Source: an uncultured Collinsella sp.
GTDB taxonomy: Bacteria > Actinomycetota > Coriobacteriia > Coriobacteriales > Coriobacteriaceae
Assembly (NCBI GenBank): GCA_900541685.1
Contig: UQKM01000023.1
Span: 1-28,222 of the forward strand
Length of the DNA: 28,222 nucleotides
Direction: 5' to 3'
Below are positions 1-6,753 of the stretch, in pieces (position 1 is the stretch's first letter; every line of letters starts with the position of its first letter). The position numbers and the translations under genes were made by a program. The notes under the pieces were generated by a model. The model worked only from the letters and a program-made list of their open reading frames with translations, made no database searches and had not been told where the DNA came from.

Positions 1-60
1 CATAGCGGGTGGTTTCTGATGCGGCGCGCTGCGCGCCCCGCACAGGCTAAAGCCTTTAAT

Positions 61-92
61 AAAGGGATAAGGCCATGCGGCCCTATCCCTTT
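61..92 (-). terminator. Terminator after the VOC gene
   Basis: Inverted repeat with arms AAAGGGATA-GGCC and GGCC-TATCCCTTT around a 4-nt loop. Read as minus-strand RNA, every position pairs because the single imperfect position becomes G-U; on the plus strand it is an A-C mismatch. It lies 25 bp past the VOC stop codon. The T-rich tail is short, so strength is uncertain. Bases 1-60 upstream hold no gene I can support, only small GC-rich inverted repeats. Confidence 0.7.
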
Positions 93-116
93 TTGCTAAC
101 TAAAGCAGCTTATGCG

Positions 117-491
117 CTACTCGCGGCACAGATGCACGGCGAAGCCGGCGAACTCGCGCTTAAAGTACACAAGCTTGGTGCTACCGTCGGGCAGCAGCGC
201 GCGCGACTCCTCGTTGACCTCGAGCCCGCGCTCGGCAAACCACTTCTCGGCCGCATCGATGTCGTTGACGGCAAAGCCGATGTGGCCCTTGGTGCCACGA
301 CCGTTCTGCTTCATGATCTCGACCAGCGAATCGTTAAAGTACGAAACGGGGGTCTCGATGACGGGCAGGCCCATCATCGTCGAGAACAGCTCCGCAATCT
401 CCAAGGCGTCTGCCGGGTCGGCGGCGTTAATGCCCACATGGGCGACGCGCATACCAAAGAGCTCTACCGGATTGGCGTTTCGCTCACTCAT
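117..491 (-). CDS. VOC-superfamily (glyoxalase-like) protein
   Basis: A 124-residue single-domain protein of the vicinal oxygen chelate fold. It opens with the usual first strand (MRVAHVGINAADP, residues 14-26), has a central GHIGFAVNDIDAAEKWFAERG block (about 68-88) and ends with FAGFAVHL. Single VOC domains of about 120 residues normally dimerise to form a metal site. The substrate cannot be told from sequence; members include glyoxalases, epimerases, dioxygenases and resistance proteins. It starts 11 bp after the PTS IIB stop codon on the same strand, so the two are probably co-transcribed, but no clear ribosome binding site is visible before its ATG. A role in handling a sugar-derived metabolite is only a guess from this neighbour. 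Confidence 0.75.
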   Translation of the reverse strand: MSERNANPVELFGMRVAHVGINAADPADALEIAELFSTMMGLPVIETPVSYFNDSLVEIMKQNGRGTKGHIGFAVNDIDAAEKWFAERGLEVNEESRALLPDGSTKLVYFKREFAGFAVHLCRE

Positions 492-502
492 GCAGGCAGC
501 GC

Positions 503-790
503 CTACTGAGCCATGACGTCAAGAACGGCCTTCTCGGCAGCGACGCGGTTCATGCCGGTCATGAAGGGCACGCCGCTCACGTACGGGCAGGTGAGGCCCT
601 CGGGGGCAACGGTGGTGGCGATCAGCAGGTCGGCGCCCTCGTCGCAAGCGTCCTTGGCCTCGGAGATGGCGCACTGCACGATCTCGTACTTGTCGGCATA
701 ACCGTTGGCGTCGAGCATGGTGGCGACCTTCTGGGCAACGAGCGTGGAAGTGGCAGCGCCAGCACCGCAAGCCAAAACGATCTTTTTCAT
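503..790 (-). CDS. PTS IIB component, galactitol (GatB) type, without partners
   Basis: A 95-residue cytosolic phosphocarrier of the lactose/cellobiose-like IIB fold, galactitol-type branch. The P-loop-like motif CGAGAATSTL begins at Cys8, the residue expected to carry the phosphoryl group between IIA and the sugar in IIC. The start is supported by a GGGAG ribosome binding site about 10 nt before the ATG. No matching IIA or IIC gene is nearby: the next gene upstream is divergent, and the only co-directional neighbour is the VOC gene. It may therefore serve a transporter encoded elsewhere or act as a regulatory phosphoprotein. Family assignment is firm; the sugar is unknown. Confidence 0.85.
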   Translation of the reverse strand: MKKIVLACGAGAATSTLVAQKVATMLDANGYADKYEIVQCAISEAKDACDEGADLLIATTVAPEGLTCPYVSGVPFMTGMNRVAAEKAVLDVMAQ

Positions 791-868
791 AGGTAATGTC
801 TCCCTTCATGGTTTACTTTAGGTAAGTGTACCGCAGCGAGCGATGGCGCTCAGCCTCGATGCGCTTTT

Positions 869-898
869 ATGCCAGTTTGCTTACGCGCTGCGTATAAT
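869..898 (+). promoter_or_regulatory. Candidate sigma-70-type promoter
   Basis: A perfect TATAAT lies at 893-898. ATGCCA at 869-874 matches four of six bases of TTGACA with an 18-bp spacer. It would start transcription near 905, about 49 nt before the ATG at 954. This is one of the few consensus -10 boxes in this GC-rich window. The 163-bp divergent intergenic region must also hold the promoter for the minus-strand PTS IIB gene, which I could not place. Confidence 0.5.
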
Positions 899-953
899 AC
901 ATCTAGTACGTGTTGTCATACCGCTCGCTTTACGAGCGACTAAGGACCCTAAT

Positions 954-1577
954 ATGCCCGATTCCCGCACACTCTGGACCGCCGTCGTTATCATCTGCAT
1001 CGCCGTGTCGGTGTTCTTTAGCGTCAAAAAACGCACCACGTTTAAACGCCTGCAGCAGCTTATGGCCGCTAAGCAGTGGGACGAGTTCGATCGCTTGCTC
1101 GACAGCAAGCTCACCAGCATGCTGTACCCTCGCTACAACCGCGACTACCTGCGCCTGAACTCCTATCTGCTGCGCGAGGACCACGAGCGCGCCAGCGAGA
1201 TGTTCGATCTGCTGCTGGGACTCAACCTGCCCAAGATGCAGCGCGTCGACCTGGTGATCAAAGCTTTTAACTATTACGTTGGCCAGGAGGACCGCAAAAA
1301 GTCCAAGGAGCTCCTACACGAGATCAAGGGCTTTGAGGGCGGTCAGGCCGAGGCAGTCGCGCACGAATGCCAACTGATGTACGACACGATGATCCTCAAG
1401 CGCCACAACGACATTCCTGAGCTGGAGCGCATGCTCGAGGATGTCGGCGACGACCCGGTCAAACGCTGCCGCCTGGAGTATCTGCTGGCTCTGCAGTACC
1501 AGAACAAGGGCGACGAGGCTAAGTTTGCCGAGTACTTGGAAAAGTCGGGCCAGCACTCGATGGCTGTCAACGCGTAA
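954..1577 (+). CDS. Membrane-anchored helical-repeat (TPR-like) protein of unknown function
   Basis: A 207-residue protein. I chose the ATG at 954 because AAGGA lies 7 nt before it and a candidate promoter lies just upstream; the frame stays open to 843, but that stretch has no Shine-Dalgarno signal. Residues 7-23 form one hydrophobic segment (TAVVIICIAVSVFF), followed by basic KKRTTFKR, which suggests an N-terminal anchor with the rest in the cytoplasm. Residues 30-200 are amphipathic helices with TPR-like spacing, for example KQWDEFDRLLDSKL, EDHERASEMFDLLLGL and NKGDEAKFAEYLEKSG. Such proteins usually act as scaffolds. I do not recognise a named family. tRNA-Leu follows 31 bp downstream on the same strand. 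Confidence 0.8.
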   Translation: MPDSRTLWTAVVIICIAVSVFFSVKKRTTFKRLQQLMAAKQWDEFDRLLDSKLTSMLYPRYNRDYLRLNSYLLREDHERASEMFDLLLGLNLPKMQRVDLVIKAFNYYVGQEDRKKSKELLHEIKGFEGGQAEAVAHECQLMYDTMILKRHNDIPELERMLEDVGDDPVKRCRLEYLLALQYQNKGDEAKFAEYLEKSGQHSMAVNA

Positions 1578-1608
1578 CGGGCGGCTTGTGCTAGACTTCT
1601 AGTCTCAC

Positions 1609-1693
1609 GGGGGCGTGGCGGAATTGGCATACGCAGGAGACTTAAAATCTCTCGCCGCAAGGATTGTGGGTTCGAGTCCCACCGCCCCTACCA
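1609..1693 (+). tRNA. tRNA-Leu (anticodon UAA)
   Basis: An 85-nt class II tRNA with the 3' CCA encoded. The acceptor stem GGGGGCG pairs with CGCCCCT, with a G-U first pair. The anticodon loop CTTAAAA is at 1641-1647 with anticodon TAA at 1643-1645. The variable arm is long, as expected for leucine, the T-arm is GTGGGTTCGAGTCCCAC, and the discriminator base is A. It reads UUA codons, which are rare in this GC-rich sequence. Its 3' end is duplicated at 1871-1888. Confidence 0.96.
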
Positions 1694-1704
1694 TATGGAG
1701 CTTC

Positions 1705-1743
1705 CGAGTCCGTGTCCCCCAGGGATGCGGGCTCGTTTCTTTT
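1705..1743 (+). terminator. Intrinsic terminator of tRNA-Leu
   Basis: A 14-bp stem (1705-1718 with 1722-1735) with loop CCA, followed by TTTCTTTT. All 14 positions pair, allowing G-U. It starts 12 nt after the tRNA CCA. A second version at 1900-1938 keeps every pair despite several base changes, so the structure has been maintained. Confidence 0.88.
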
Positions 1744-1785
1744 GGACGCCGGTGGGCTCGAACCCGCGAGGGGGCGAGCGTCAAG

Positions 1786-1866
1786 CGGACGCGCAGCGTC
1801 CGTAGCGAGCCGGCGAGGACGCCGACAGGCGGCCGAAGCCGGTGCGTATTTGCGCAGCAAATACGC
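1786..1866. repeat. Two hairpins with identical GCA loops
   Basis: Two perfect inverted repeats lie between the duplicated tRNA ends. The first is CGGACGC-GCA-GCGTCCG (1786-1802). The second is GCGTATTTGC-GCA-GCAAATACGC (1844-1866), a 10-bp stem. Their stems differ but both have the loop GCA. No T-tract follows either, so they are not typical terminators. Function unknown. Confidence 0.7.
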
Positions 1867-1899
1867 AGACGTCCCACCGCCCCTACCACGTATTGTTTA

Positions 1900-1938
1900 C
1901 GGGCCCGTGTCCCTTTGGGATGCGGGCTCGTTTCTTTT
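1900..1938 (+). terminator. Second copy of the tRNA-Leu terminator
   Basis: A 14-bp stem (1900-1913 with 1917-1930), loop TTT, then TTTCTTTT. It corresponds to the stem at 1705-1735, but several pairs have changed while pairing is kept: an A-T has become G-U and a U-G has become C-G. It follows the duplicated tRNA 3' end, so it may now protect the downstream ATPase gene from read-through. Confidence 0.85.
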
Positions 1939-1957
1939 AGATGCCGGCGGACTTTAG

Positions 1958-2026
1958 AAGTTGCGGTGGAATAGTTCCTGTTTTGGCCGTTTACCGGCCC
2001 ATTTAGGAACTTTTTCACCGCAACTT
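1958..2026. repeat. 69-nt near-perfect palindrome
   Basis: Three nested stems. AAGTTGCGGTG (1958-1968) pairs with CACCGCAACTT (2016-2026). AGTTCCT (1973-1979) pairs with AGGAACT (2005-2011). GGCCG (1985-1989) pairs with CGGCC (1995-1999) around a 5-nt loop. The short stretch between the first two stems adds three more pairs. It lies between the duplicated terminator and the ATPase repeat array. There is no T-tract and no coding sequence, so it is not a classical terminator. It may be a non-autonomous palindromic repeat or a folded RNA. Confidence 0.8.
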
Positions 2027-2041
2027 AGATTGGCACTCCCC

Positions 2042-2140
2042 CATTTTTCGATGGAAAAACGTGGTTGTCTCGCACATTTTCCGATGGAAAAACGTGGTTG
2101 TCTCGCACATTTTCCAAGGGAAACGCCCAAATGGCCTTAT
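2042..2140 (+). repeat. 33-bp tandem repeat array upstream of the first AAA ATPase
   Basis: Copies start at 2042, 2075 and 2108. The first two 33-bp copies differ at one base. The third keeps only its first part, including the TTTCC-N3-GGAAA palindrome, while the rest has diverged. Every copy contains this inverted repeat (TTTTTC/GAAAAA in copy 1, TTTTCC/GGAAAA in copy 2), as expected of binding sites for a dimeric protein. The array ends about 27 bp before the start codon and overlaps the probable -35 region. In another frame it also encodes a possible 44-codon ORF (2051-2185) with the repeated peptide MEKRGCLAHFP, but that has no ribosome binding site. Confidence 0.88.
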
Positions 2141-2143
2141 ACT
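2138..2143 (+). promoter_or_regulatory. Candidate -10 box (TATACT) for the first AAA ATPase gene
   Basis: TATACT at 2138-2143 would start transcription near 2150, leaving a short leader with GGGAGG before the ATG at 2167. There is no good -35 hexamer 17 bp upstream, where the third repeat copy sits. That would fit a promoter controlled by a protein bound to the repeats. Confidence 0.35.
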
Positions 2144-2166
2144 AGCCAAGAGAGTTGGGAGGCAAT

Positions 2167-3471
2167 ATGCAGCGACAGCTTATGAGTGAACTTATCGCTT
2201 GGAAATCGAGAGCGAATCGCAAACCCCTCTTGCTTAAGGGTGCCCGCCAGACAGGAAAGACTTGGCTTCTTAACGAATTCGCGAGCCAACAGTATCGAAA
2301 CATCATTCGTTTCGACTTTATGCTCGAACCGAGCGCACGCTCGCTGTTCGATGGAGACCTCGACCCCAAGCGCATCATCTCCCAGATAGAGCTTCTTCGC
2401 GGCCAAACCGTAACTCCGGCAGACGCGCTCATCATCTTTGACGAGATCCAAGAGGCACCGCGCGGCATCACCTCGCTCAAGTACTTCAACGAACTTGCGC
2501 CCGAATACCATATCGTCGCAGCCGGCTCCTATATGGGCCTCGCGCTCCGGCGCGAAAACGAGTCATTTCCCGTCGGCAAAATCGACCAGCTCACCATGCG
2601 TCCCATGGGGTTTACCGAGTTCGTTCGCGCCGTCGATGGCGACCCGCTCGCCGACGCCATCCTTGCCGCAGACATGAATCTTCTGGCAAACGTTACCGAA
2701 AAGCTCGAGCACTTGCTCAAGGAATACCTCGTTGTCGGCGGCATGCCCGAAGTCGTCTCCGCCTTCGCCGCGACCCGCGATTTCATCGAAGCCCGCAGGC
2801 TTCAGCAACAAATCATCGAGGCTTACGAATCCGATTTTGGCAAACATGCGCCCGCCCGCATTGTCGAGCGCATGAGGCTGGTTTGGAAATCCCTCCCCGG
2901 CCAGCTTGCAAAGGAAAATAAAAAGTTCATCTACGGAGCCCTTCGCCCCGGGGCGCGCGCACGCGATTTCGAAGAGAGCCTCCAGTGGCTCATGGACTAC
3001 GGAATCATTCATAAGGTTCCGCGCGTTTCTGCCCTCAGAGCACCGCTCTCGAGCTATGAGGATCTCTCGGGTTTCAAGCTGTTTTGCATTGACACCGGCA
3101 TCCTTGGAGCGCTCTCCAGCCTTCCCCCGACCATCGTCCTAAACGGATCCGCTGTTTTCACTGAGTTTAAGGGCTCGCTCACCGAGCAATATGTCGCACA
3201 GGAACTCTTGCTGCAAGGCAAAAGTCCTGCGTACTGGTCCTCTACCTCCGGCAATGCCGAAACCGACTTTGCCATCGACCATGCGGGAACCGTGCTTCCG
3301 CTTGAGGTCAAGGCGGCGGAGAACCTCAAAGCAAAGAGCCTGAAAATAGCCTGCGATAAATTCAAACTCGAACGCTGTGTGAGGACCTCCCTGGCGGCAT
3401 ATAGAGACGAGGGCACGCTCGTCAATATTCCGCTTTGGGAGATTGGACAGATCGACAAGCTGACAAAGTAG
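2167..3471 (+). CDS. AAA ATPase with C-terminal DUF4143 (PD-(D/E)XK-like) domain
   Basis: A 434-residue protein of the widespread AAA_14-DUF4143 type, whose function is not established. Walker A is GARQTGKT (25-32) and Walker B is LIIFDE (88-93), followed by an AAGS segment typical of the family near 118. The middle has the LKEYLVVGGMPEVV block. The C-terminal part shows E365-x-D367 and E380-V-K382, the spacing of a PD-(D/E)XK nuclease-like core. The ATG at 2167 has GGGAGG 4 nt before it; an in-frame ATG at 2182 is an alternative. It lies on the opposite strand to the eno-divIC-ppx cluster and ends 16 bp from the ppx stop codon. The gene looks less GC-rich than its neighbours, which suggests horizontal acquisition. 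A 33-bp-period repeat array precedes it. A paralogue is at 7131-8498. Confidence 0.9.
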   Translation: MQRQLMSELIAWKSRANRKPLLLKGARQTGKTWLLNEFASQQYRNIIRFDFMLEPSARSLFDGDLDPKRIISQIELLRGQTVTPADALIIFDEIQEAPRGITSLKYFNELAPEYHIVAAGSYMGLALRRENESFPVGKIDQLTMRPMGFTEFVRAVDGDPLADAILAADMNLLANVTEKLEHLLKEYLVVGGMPEVVSAFAATRDFIEARRLQQQIIEAYESDFGKHAPARIVERMRLVWKSLPGQLAKENKKFIYGALRPGARARDFEESLQWLMDYGIIHKVPRVSALRAPLSSYEDLSGFKLFCIDTGILGALSSLPPTIVLNGSAVFTEFKGSLTEQYVAQELLLQGKSPAYWSSTSGNAETDFAIDHAGTVLPLEVKAAENLKAKSLKIACDKFKLERCVRTSLAAYRDEGTLVNIPLWEIGQIDKLTK

Positions 3472-3487
3472 CCCCGTCCCAAAAAGA

Positions 3488-4495
3488 CTAGTTTTGGAGA
3501 GGGCTGAGGCTGGGGGTCCAGGCGATGGTGGGGGTTTTACCGTCGAGGGTCTCGTTGATGGTGGCGGCCATGCCGGCGAGCAGACTGTTCTCACTCACGG
3601 TAAGCGCCCTGTAGCCGCCGGCTCGCATGAGCTCGCGAATTACCACGGCACCTGCCAAGATCACGCCAGCGCGTTTGGGCTGCACGCCCGGCAACGCAGC
3701 GATGCCATCCGCGTCCAACACAGACATGCGCTCGATAGCGGCCGAGACCTGCTCCAGCGAAAGCTCGCGCAGGTGCACAAAGCTCGAATTGTACGGTTCC
3801 AGCTCATGAACGAGCGCCACGAGCGTGGTGACGGTGCCACCCACCGCGACCAAGCGCTCGGCGCGTTCAAAATTGCTCGGCAGGCCTTCAAAATAGGCAG
3901 CGAACTGCTCGCCCGCCCAGTTGGCGGCGGCAGCAAGCTCGCCGTCCGCTGGCGGCAGTGCCGAGAAAAACCGCTCCGTCACACGACGGCAGCCAATGTC
4001 CAGCGAACGCGTGCCCTCCAGCGCAAAGACCCCACGCTCCGGTGCGTACGCACCCGTCGCGAGTTCCGTGGACCCGCCGCCCGAATCCGCGACAATAATG
4101 CGCTCGCCTGCAAAGTCGTGCGCCACGCCAAAAAACGTCAGGCGCGCCTCGACCTCGCCCGGAATCACCTGCGGCTCAAGCCCCAGATCGCGCAGGCCGT
4201 CCAGCAGCAGTGCGGCATTGGATGCATCGCGCGCGGCGCTCGTGCAGGTGGTGCAGATGCACGCGACCCCAAAGGCACGTGCCTCGTCCACAAACATGCG
4301 ACATGCGGCAAGCACGCGCTCAACGGCCGCCTCGCAAAAGCGCCCCGTCGCGTCGACACCCTCGCCTAGATCGGTAATCTCGGTATGCTTGGACGATTCC
4401 ACGATCGCCCCGCCCTCGACCTGGGCCAGCACCAGTCGCGACGACACCGTTCCCAAGTCAATCGCCGCCACCTTATATCGTTTGCAATTCGTCAT
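3488..4495 (-). CDS. ppx: Ppx/GppA-family phosphatase (exopolyphosphatase)
   Basis: A 335-residue protein of the ASKHA fold that removes phosphate from polyphosphate ends or from pppGpp. It has the phosphate-1 motif DLGTVSSRLV (13-22), TSAARDASN (85-93), the IPGEVEARL segment with the likely catalytic Glu (111-119) and the phosphate-2 motif DSGGGSTEL (137-145). VAVGGTVTTLVAL and a C-terminal SENSLLAG complete the core. At about 335 residues it is the short form without the C-terminal HD domain of E. coli Ppx. Start choice is supported by GGAGGGGAG before the ATG. It lies 20 bp after the divIC-like gene, matching the eno-divIC-ppx order known in actinobacteria. It cannot be separated from GppA by sequence alone. 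Confidence 0.9.
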   Translation of the reverse strand: MTNCKRYKVAAIDLGTVSSRLVLAQVEGGAIVESSKHTEITDLGEGVDATGRFCEAAVERVLAACRMFVDEARAFGVACICTTCTSAARDASNAALLLDGLRDLGLEPQVIPGEVEARLTFFGVAHDFAGERIIVADSGGGSTELATGAYAPERGVFALEGTRSLDIGCRRVTERFFSALPPADGELAAAANWAGEQFAAYFEGLPSNFERAERLVAVGGTVTTLVALVHELEPYNSSFVHLRELSLEQVSAAIERMSVLDADGIAALPGVQPKRAGVILAGAVVIRELMRAGGYRALTVSENSLLAGMAATINETLDGKTPTIAWTPSLSPLQN

Positions 4496-4515
4496 TGCAG
4501 GCTCCCCTCCGGGCG

Positions 4516-5277
4516 CTATTTGCCGTTGGACACGACCGTCTGACCCTCGACGCCGTTAAATCCAAACAGCATGTCGAGCGTCTGGATGTACCACGGCGCG
4601 TCCTTGCCCACCTCTTCGATCTCTTTGGCCACTTCGCTGGCCTTTTTGGCGTTCGAGGACTTTTTGCTCGACGACGAGTCCGAATCGTCATCCAAGCCCA
4701 GCACGTCAATCTTGGTCTCGCCGGGCATTACCAGCCCCAGGTCCTCGGTCGCCGCGTCCTTAATGCCCTCCTCCGAGAGCAGTTTGTCGACGCTTTTCTG
4801 CAGCTCGTCGTTGTACTGCTGGCGAATCTCGACCTGCTTGGCCAAGATATCGCTCGAGCGTTTGGCAACGTAGAGGTCGCGCACGGGAAAGTACAAACTC
4901 ACAAGCACCAGGGCAACGACAATACCGATAAACAGTCCACGCTGGGGCCCATGGGTAAAGTCGTAGATTGCCTTAATCACCGCGTTGTCGTTGGCGTAGT
5001 GCATGAAGTCCGAGCCCGAAAGACGGCTCGAGGGCTTGGTCGACTTGTCGTGCGCTTGAGCAGACGGGCGCGATTCGTACGTCGCGCGCGACGGACGGTC
5101 CGGGCGATGCGTCGACATATTCGTTTGAGCATGGGAGTGCGAAGTGCCCGGCGTGCGATGCGTGGGACGGTCAGCACCCGTATATTCGGGCCCGCCAAGC
5201 TGCACCGAATGCGCGCGGCGAGACGACGGCTCACGCGAACCGGCGGAATAGTACCTGTTGTCGTAAATCTGATCCAT
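4516..5277 (-). CDS. Septum formation initiator family protein (DivIC/FtsB-like)
   Basis: A 253-residue bitopic membrane protein of the cell-division machinery. Residues 1-110 are polar and low complexity (rich in Ser, Arg, His and Pro), probably a disordered cytoplasmic tail. Residues 114-130 form one transmembrane segment (GLFIGIVVALVLVSLYF). A coiled coil (about 136-170) follows, then LGLVMPGE (180-187), a form of the conserved motif after the coiled coil in DivIC/FtsB proteins. The rest is a Ser/Lys/Asp-rich stretch and an amphipathic tail. I placed the start at 5277 (MDQIYDNRYY), with AAGG 7 nt before it; the frame is open to 5403, but that part overlaps the promoter. It sits between eno and ppx as in other actinobacteria. 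The long N-terminal tail is unusual compared with E. coli FtsB (about 100 residues). Confidence 0.85.
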   Translation of the reverse strand: MDQIYDNRYYSAGSREPSSRRAHSVQLGGPEYTGADRPTHRTPGTSHSHAQTNMSTHRPDRPSRATYESRPSAQAHDKSTKPSSRLSGSDFMHYANDNAVIKAIYDFTHGPQRGLFIGIVVALVLVSLYFPVRDLYVAKRSSDILAKQVEIRQQYNDELQKSVDKLLSEEGIKDAATEDLGLVMPGETKIDVLGLDDDSDSSSSKKSSNAKKASEVAKEIEEVGKDAPWYIQTLDMLFGFNGVEGQTVVSNGK

Positions 5278-5320
5278 GTGCGCCTTGTGCGGTTGAGGTT
5301 TGTTTGCGCTAAGTATTCTA

Positions 5321-5329
5321 GTTATAGCA
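5321..5329 (-). promoter_or_regulatory. Extended -10 promoter candidate for the divIC-ppx pair
   Basis: On the minus strand TGCTATAAC fits the extended -10 form TGn-TATAAT with one mismatch. It lies 44 bp before the divIC-like start codon and downstream of the eno terminator, so divIC-ppx can be transcribed independently of eno. No good -35 box is visible, as is common for extended -10 promoters. Confidence 0.45.
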
Positions 5330-5368
5330 CGAGCGCGCGCACCGCCTTCGGCAGCCTTTGCTCGACAT

Positions 5369-5400
5369 AAAAAAGGCGCTGAGCCACACGGCCCAGCGCC
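5369..5400 (-). terminator. Intrinsic terminator of eno
   Basis: On the minus strand GGCGCTG-g-GCC pairs with GGC-t-CAGCGCC around GTGT, followed by seven T. The one imperfect pair is G-U on the minus strand. It lies 64 bp after the eno stop codon and before the divIC promoter. Confidence 0.9.
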
Positions 5401-5463
5401 CAATAGCGGCCATCAGAAGTGGAACGGAGCCGAGTCAACCCCGCCCCCGCACACGCCGCTTGC

Positions 5464-6753
5464 CTAACGAATGTTGTAGAACGCAGACTTGCCGGCGTAG
5501 CGCGCGCTGCCCTCGAGCTCGTCCTCGATACGGATGAGCTGGTTGTACTTGGCGATACGGTCGCTGCGGCACGGGGCGCCCGACTTAATCTGGCCAGCAT
5601 TAACACCCACGACCAGGTCGGCAATCGTGGAGTCCTCGGTCTCGCCGGAACGGTGGCTCACGATGCAAACGTAGCCGGCCTCCTTGGCGGTCTCGATGGC
5701 CTCGAGCGACTCGGTGAGCGTGCCGATCTGGTTGACCTTGACCAGAATCGCGTTGGCGGCGCCCAGCTCGATGCCCTTCTTAAGGCGCTCGGTGTTGGTG
5801 ACAAACAGGTCGTCGCCCACCAGCTGTACCTTGTTGCCAATGCGACGGGTGAGCTCAACCCAGCCGTCCCAGTCCTCCTCGGCCATGCCGTCCTCGATGG
5901 AGATGATGGGATAGGTGTCGACCAGCTTCTCCCAGTAATCGACCATCTGGGCGCTCGTGTACCCTACGCCCTCGCCCTTGAGCTCGTACATACCGGTCTC
6001 GGCGTTGTAGAACTCGGTGGATGCCGGATCCATGGCGTACATGAAGTCGACGCCGGGCTTAAAACCAGCCTTCTCCACGGCCTTGGTGATGTACTCGAAT
6101 GGCTCGGTATTGGTCTTGAGGTTGGGCGCGAAACCGCCCTCGTCGCCCACGCCGCCGCCCAAGCCGGCCTCGCGCAGCACGCCCTTGAGGGTGTGGTAGA
6201 CCTCGGCGCACCAGCGCAGACCCTCGGCAAAGCTCGGAGCACCCACGGGCATGATCATGAACTCCTGGAAGTCAACGTTGTTGTCGGCATGCACGCCGCC
6301 GTTGAGGATGTTCATCATAGGCGTGGGCAGCAGGTGAGCGTTGACGCCGCCCAGGTACTGGTACAGCGACAGGCCCGCCGACTCTGCCGCAGCGCGGGCA
6401 ACGGCCAGCGATACGCCCAGAATGGCGTTGGCGCCGAGCTTGGTCTTGTTGGGCGTACCGTCGGCGGCGATCAGTGCGGCATCGACGGCGCGCTGATCGA
6501 AGGCGTCGAGGCCCACGACGGCATCGGCGCACTCGTTGTTGACGTGCTCGACGGCCTGCGAGACACCCTTGCCCAGATAGCGGCCCTTGTCACCGTCGCG
6601 CAGCTCACATGCCTCAAAGGCGCCGGTCGAAGCGCCCGAAGGCACCATCGCGCGGCCGAAGCTGCCGTCCTCGAGCACGACCTCGACCTCGACGGTGGGG
6701 TTGCCGCGACTGTCGAGCACCTCGCGGCCGTAGACATCCAAAATATCGCTCAT
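5464..6753 (-). CDS. eno: Enolase (phosphopyruvate hydratase)
   Basis: A 429-residue glycolytic enzyme converting 2-phosphoglycerate to phosphoenolpyruvate. The N-terminal DSRGNPTVEVEV (14-25) and the PSGASTG loop (38-44) are present. Catalytic Glu205 lies in GVGDEGGFAP, the magnesium ligands are D242 (AMDPASTEF), E287 (SIEDGMAEEDWDGW) and D314 (LVGDDLFVTN), and the catalytic base is K339 (LVKVNQIGT). SHRSGETED follows. Length and all active-site residues match the family. GAGGGAGA before the ATG supports the start. It heads the eno-divIC-ppx cluster but has its own terminator. Confidence 0.99.
   Translation of the reverse strand: MSDILDVYGREVLDSRGNPTVEVEVVLEDGSFGRAMVPSGASTGAFEACELRDGDKGRYLGKGVSQAVEHVNNECADAVVGLDAFDQRAVDAALIAADGTPNKTKLGANAILGVSLAVARAAAESAGLSLYQYLGGVNAHLLPTPMMNILNGGVHADNNVDFQEFMIMPVGAPSFAEGLRWCAEVYHTLKGVLREAGLGGGVGDEGGFAPNLKTNTEPFEYITKAVEKAGFKPGVDFMYAMDPASTEFYNAETGMYELKGEGVGYTSAQMVDYWEKLVDTYPIISIEDGMAEEDWDGWVELTRRIGNKVQLVGDDLFVTNTERLKKGIELGAANAILVKVNQIGTLTESLEAIETAKEAGYVCIVSHRSGETEDSTIADLVVGVNAGQIKSGAPCRSDRIAKYNQLIRIEDELEGSARYAGKSAFYNIR

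Larger units (their letters stand above)
1676..1888 (+). repeat. Duplicated tRNA-Leu 3' end (18-bp direct repeat, 195 bp apart)
   Basis: GTCCCACCGCCCCTACCA at 1676-1693, the 3' end of tRNA-Leu, recurs exactly at 1871-1888, again followed by a hairpin terminator. The second copy has no tRNA body before it. The 177 bp between them are GC-rich with no credible gene. A degraded T-arm-like stretch (GTGGGCTCGAACCC, near 1753-1766) lies between, hinting at more than one duplication. This resembles either the attachment-site scar of an element that used the tRNA 3' end, or a tandem duplication of tRNA 3' end plus terminator. No integrase is in the window. Confidence 0.8.

Noticed and set aside
1871..1888. 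Second functional tRNA gene
   Set aside because: Only the 3' 18 bp are present; no D-arm, anticodon arm or complete T-arm precedes it.
1605..2018. Minus-strand ORF across the tRNA and terminators
   Set aside because: It covers a tRNA gene and two terminators, and its translation shows no domain.
1958..2026. Insertion sequence ends
   Set aside because: The arms are adjacent with no transposase between them and no target duplication visible, so I list it only as a palindrome.
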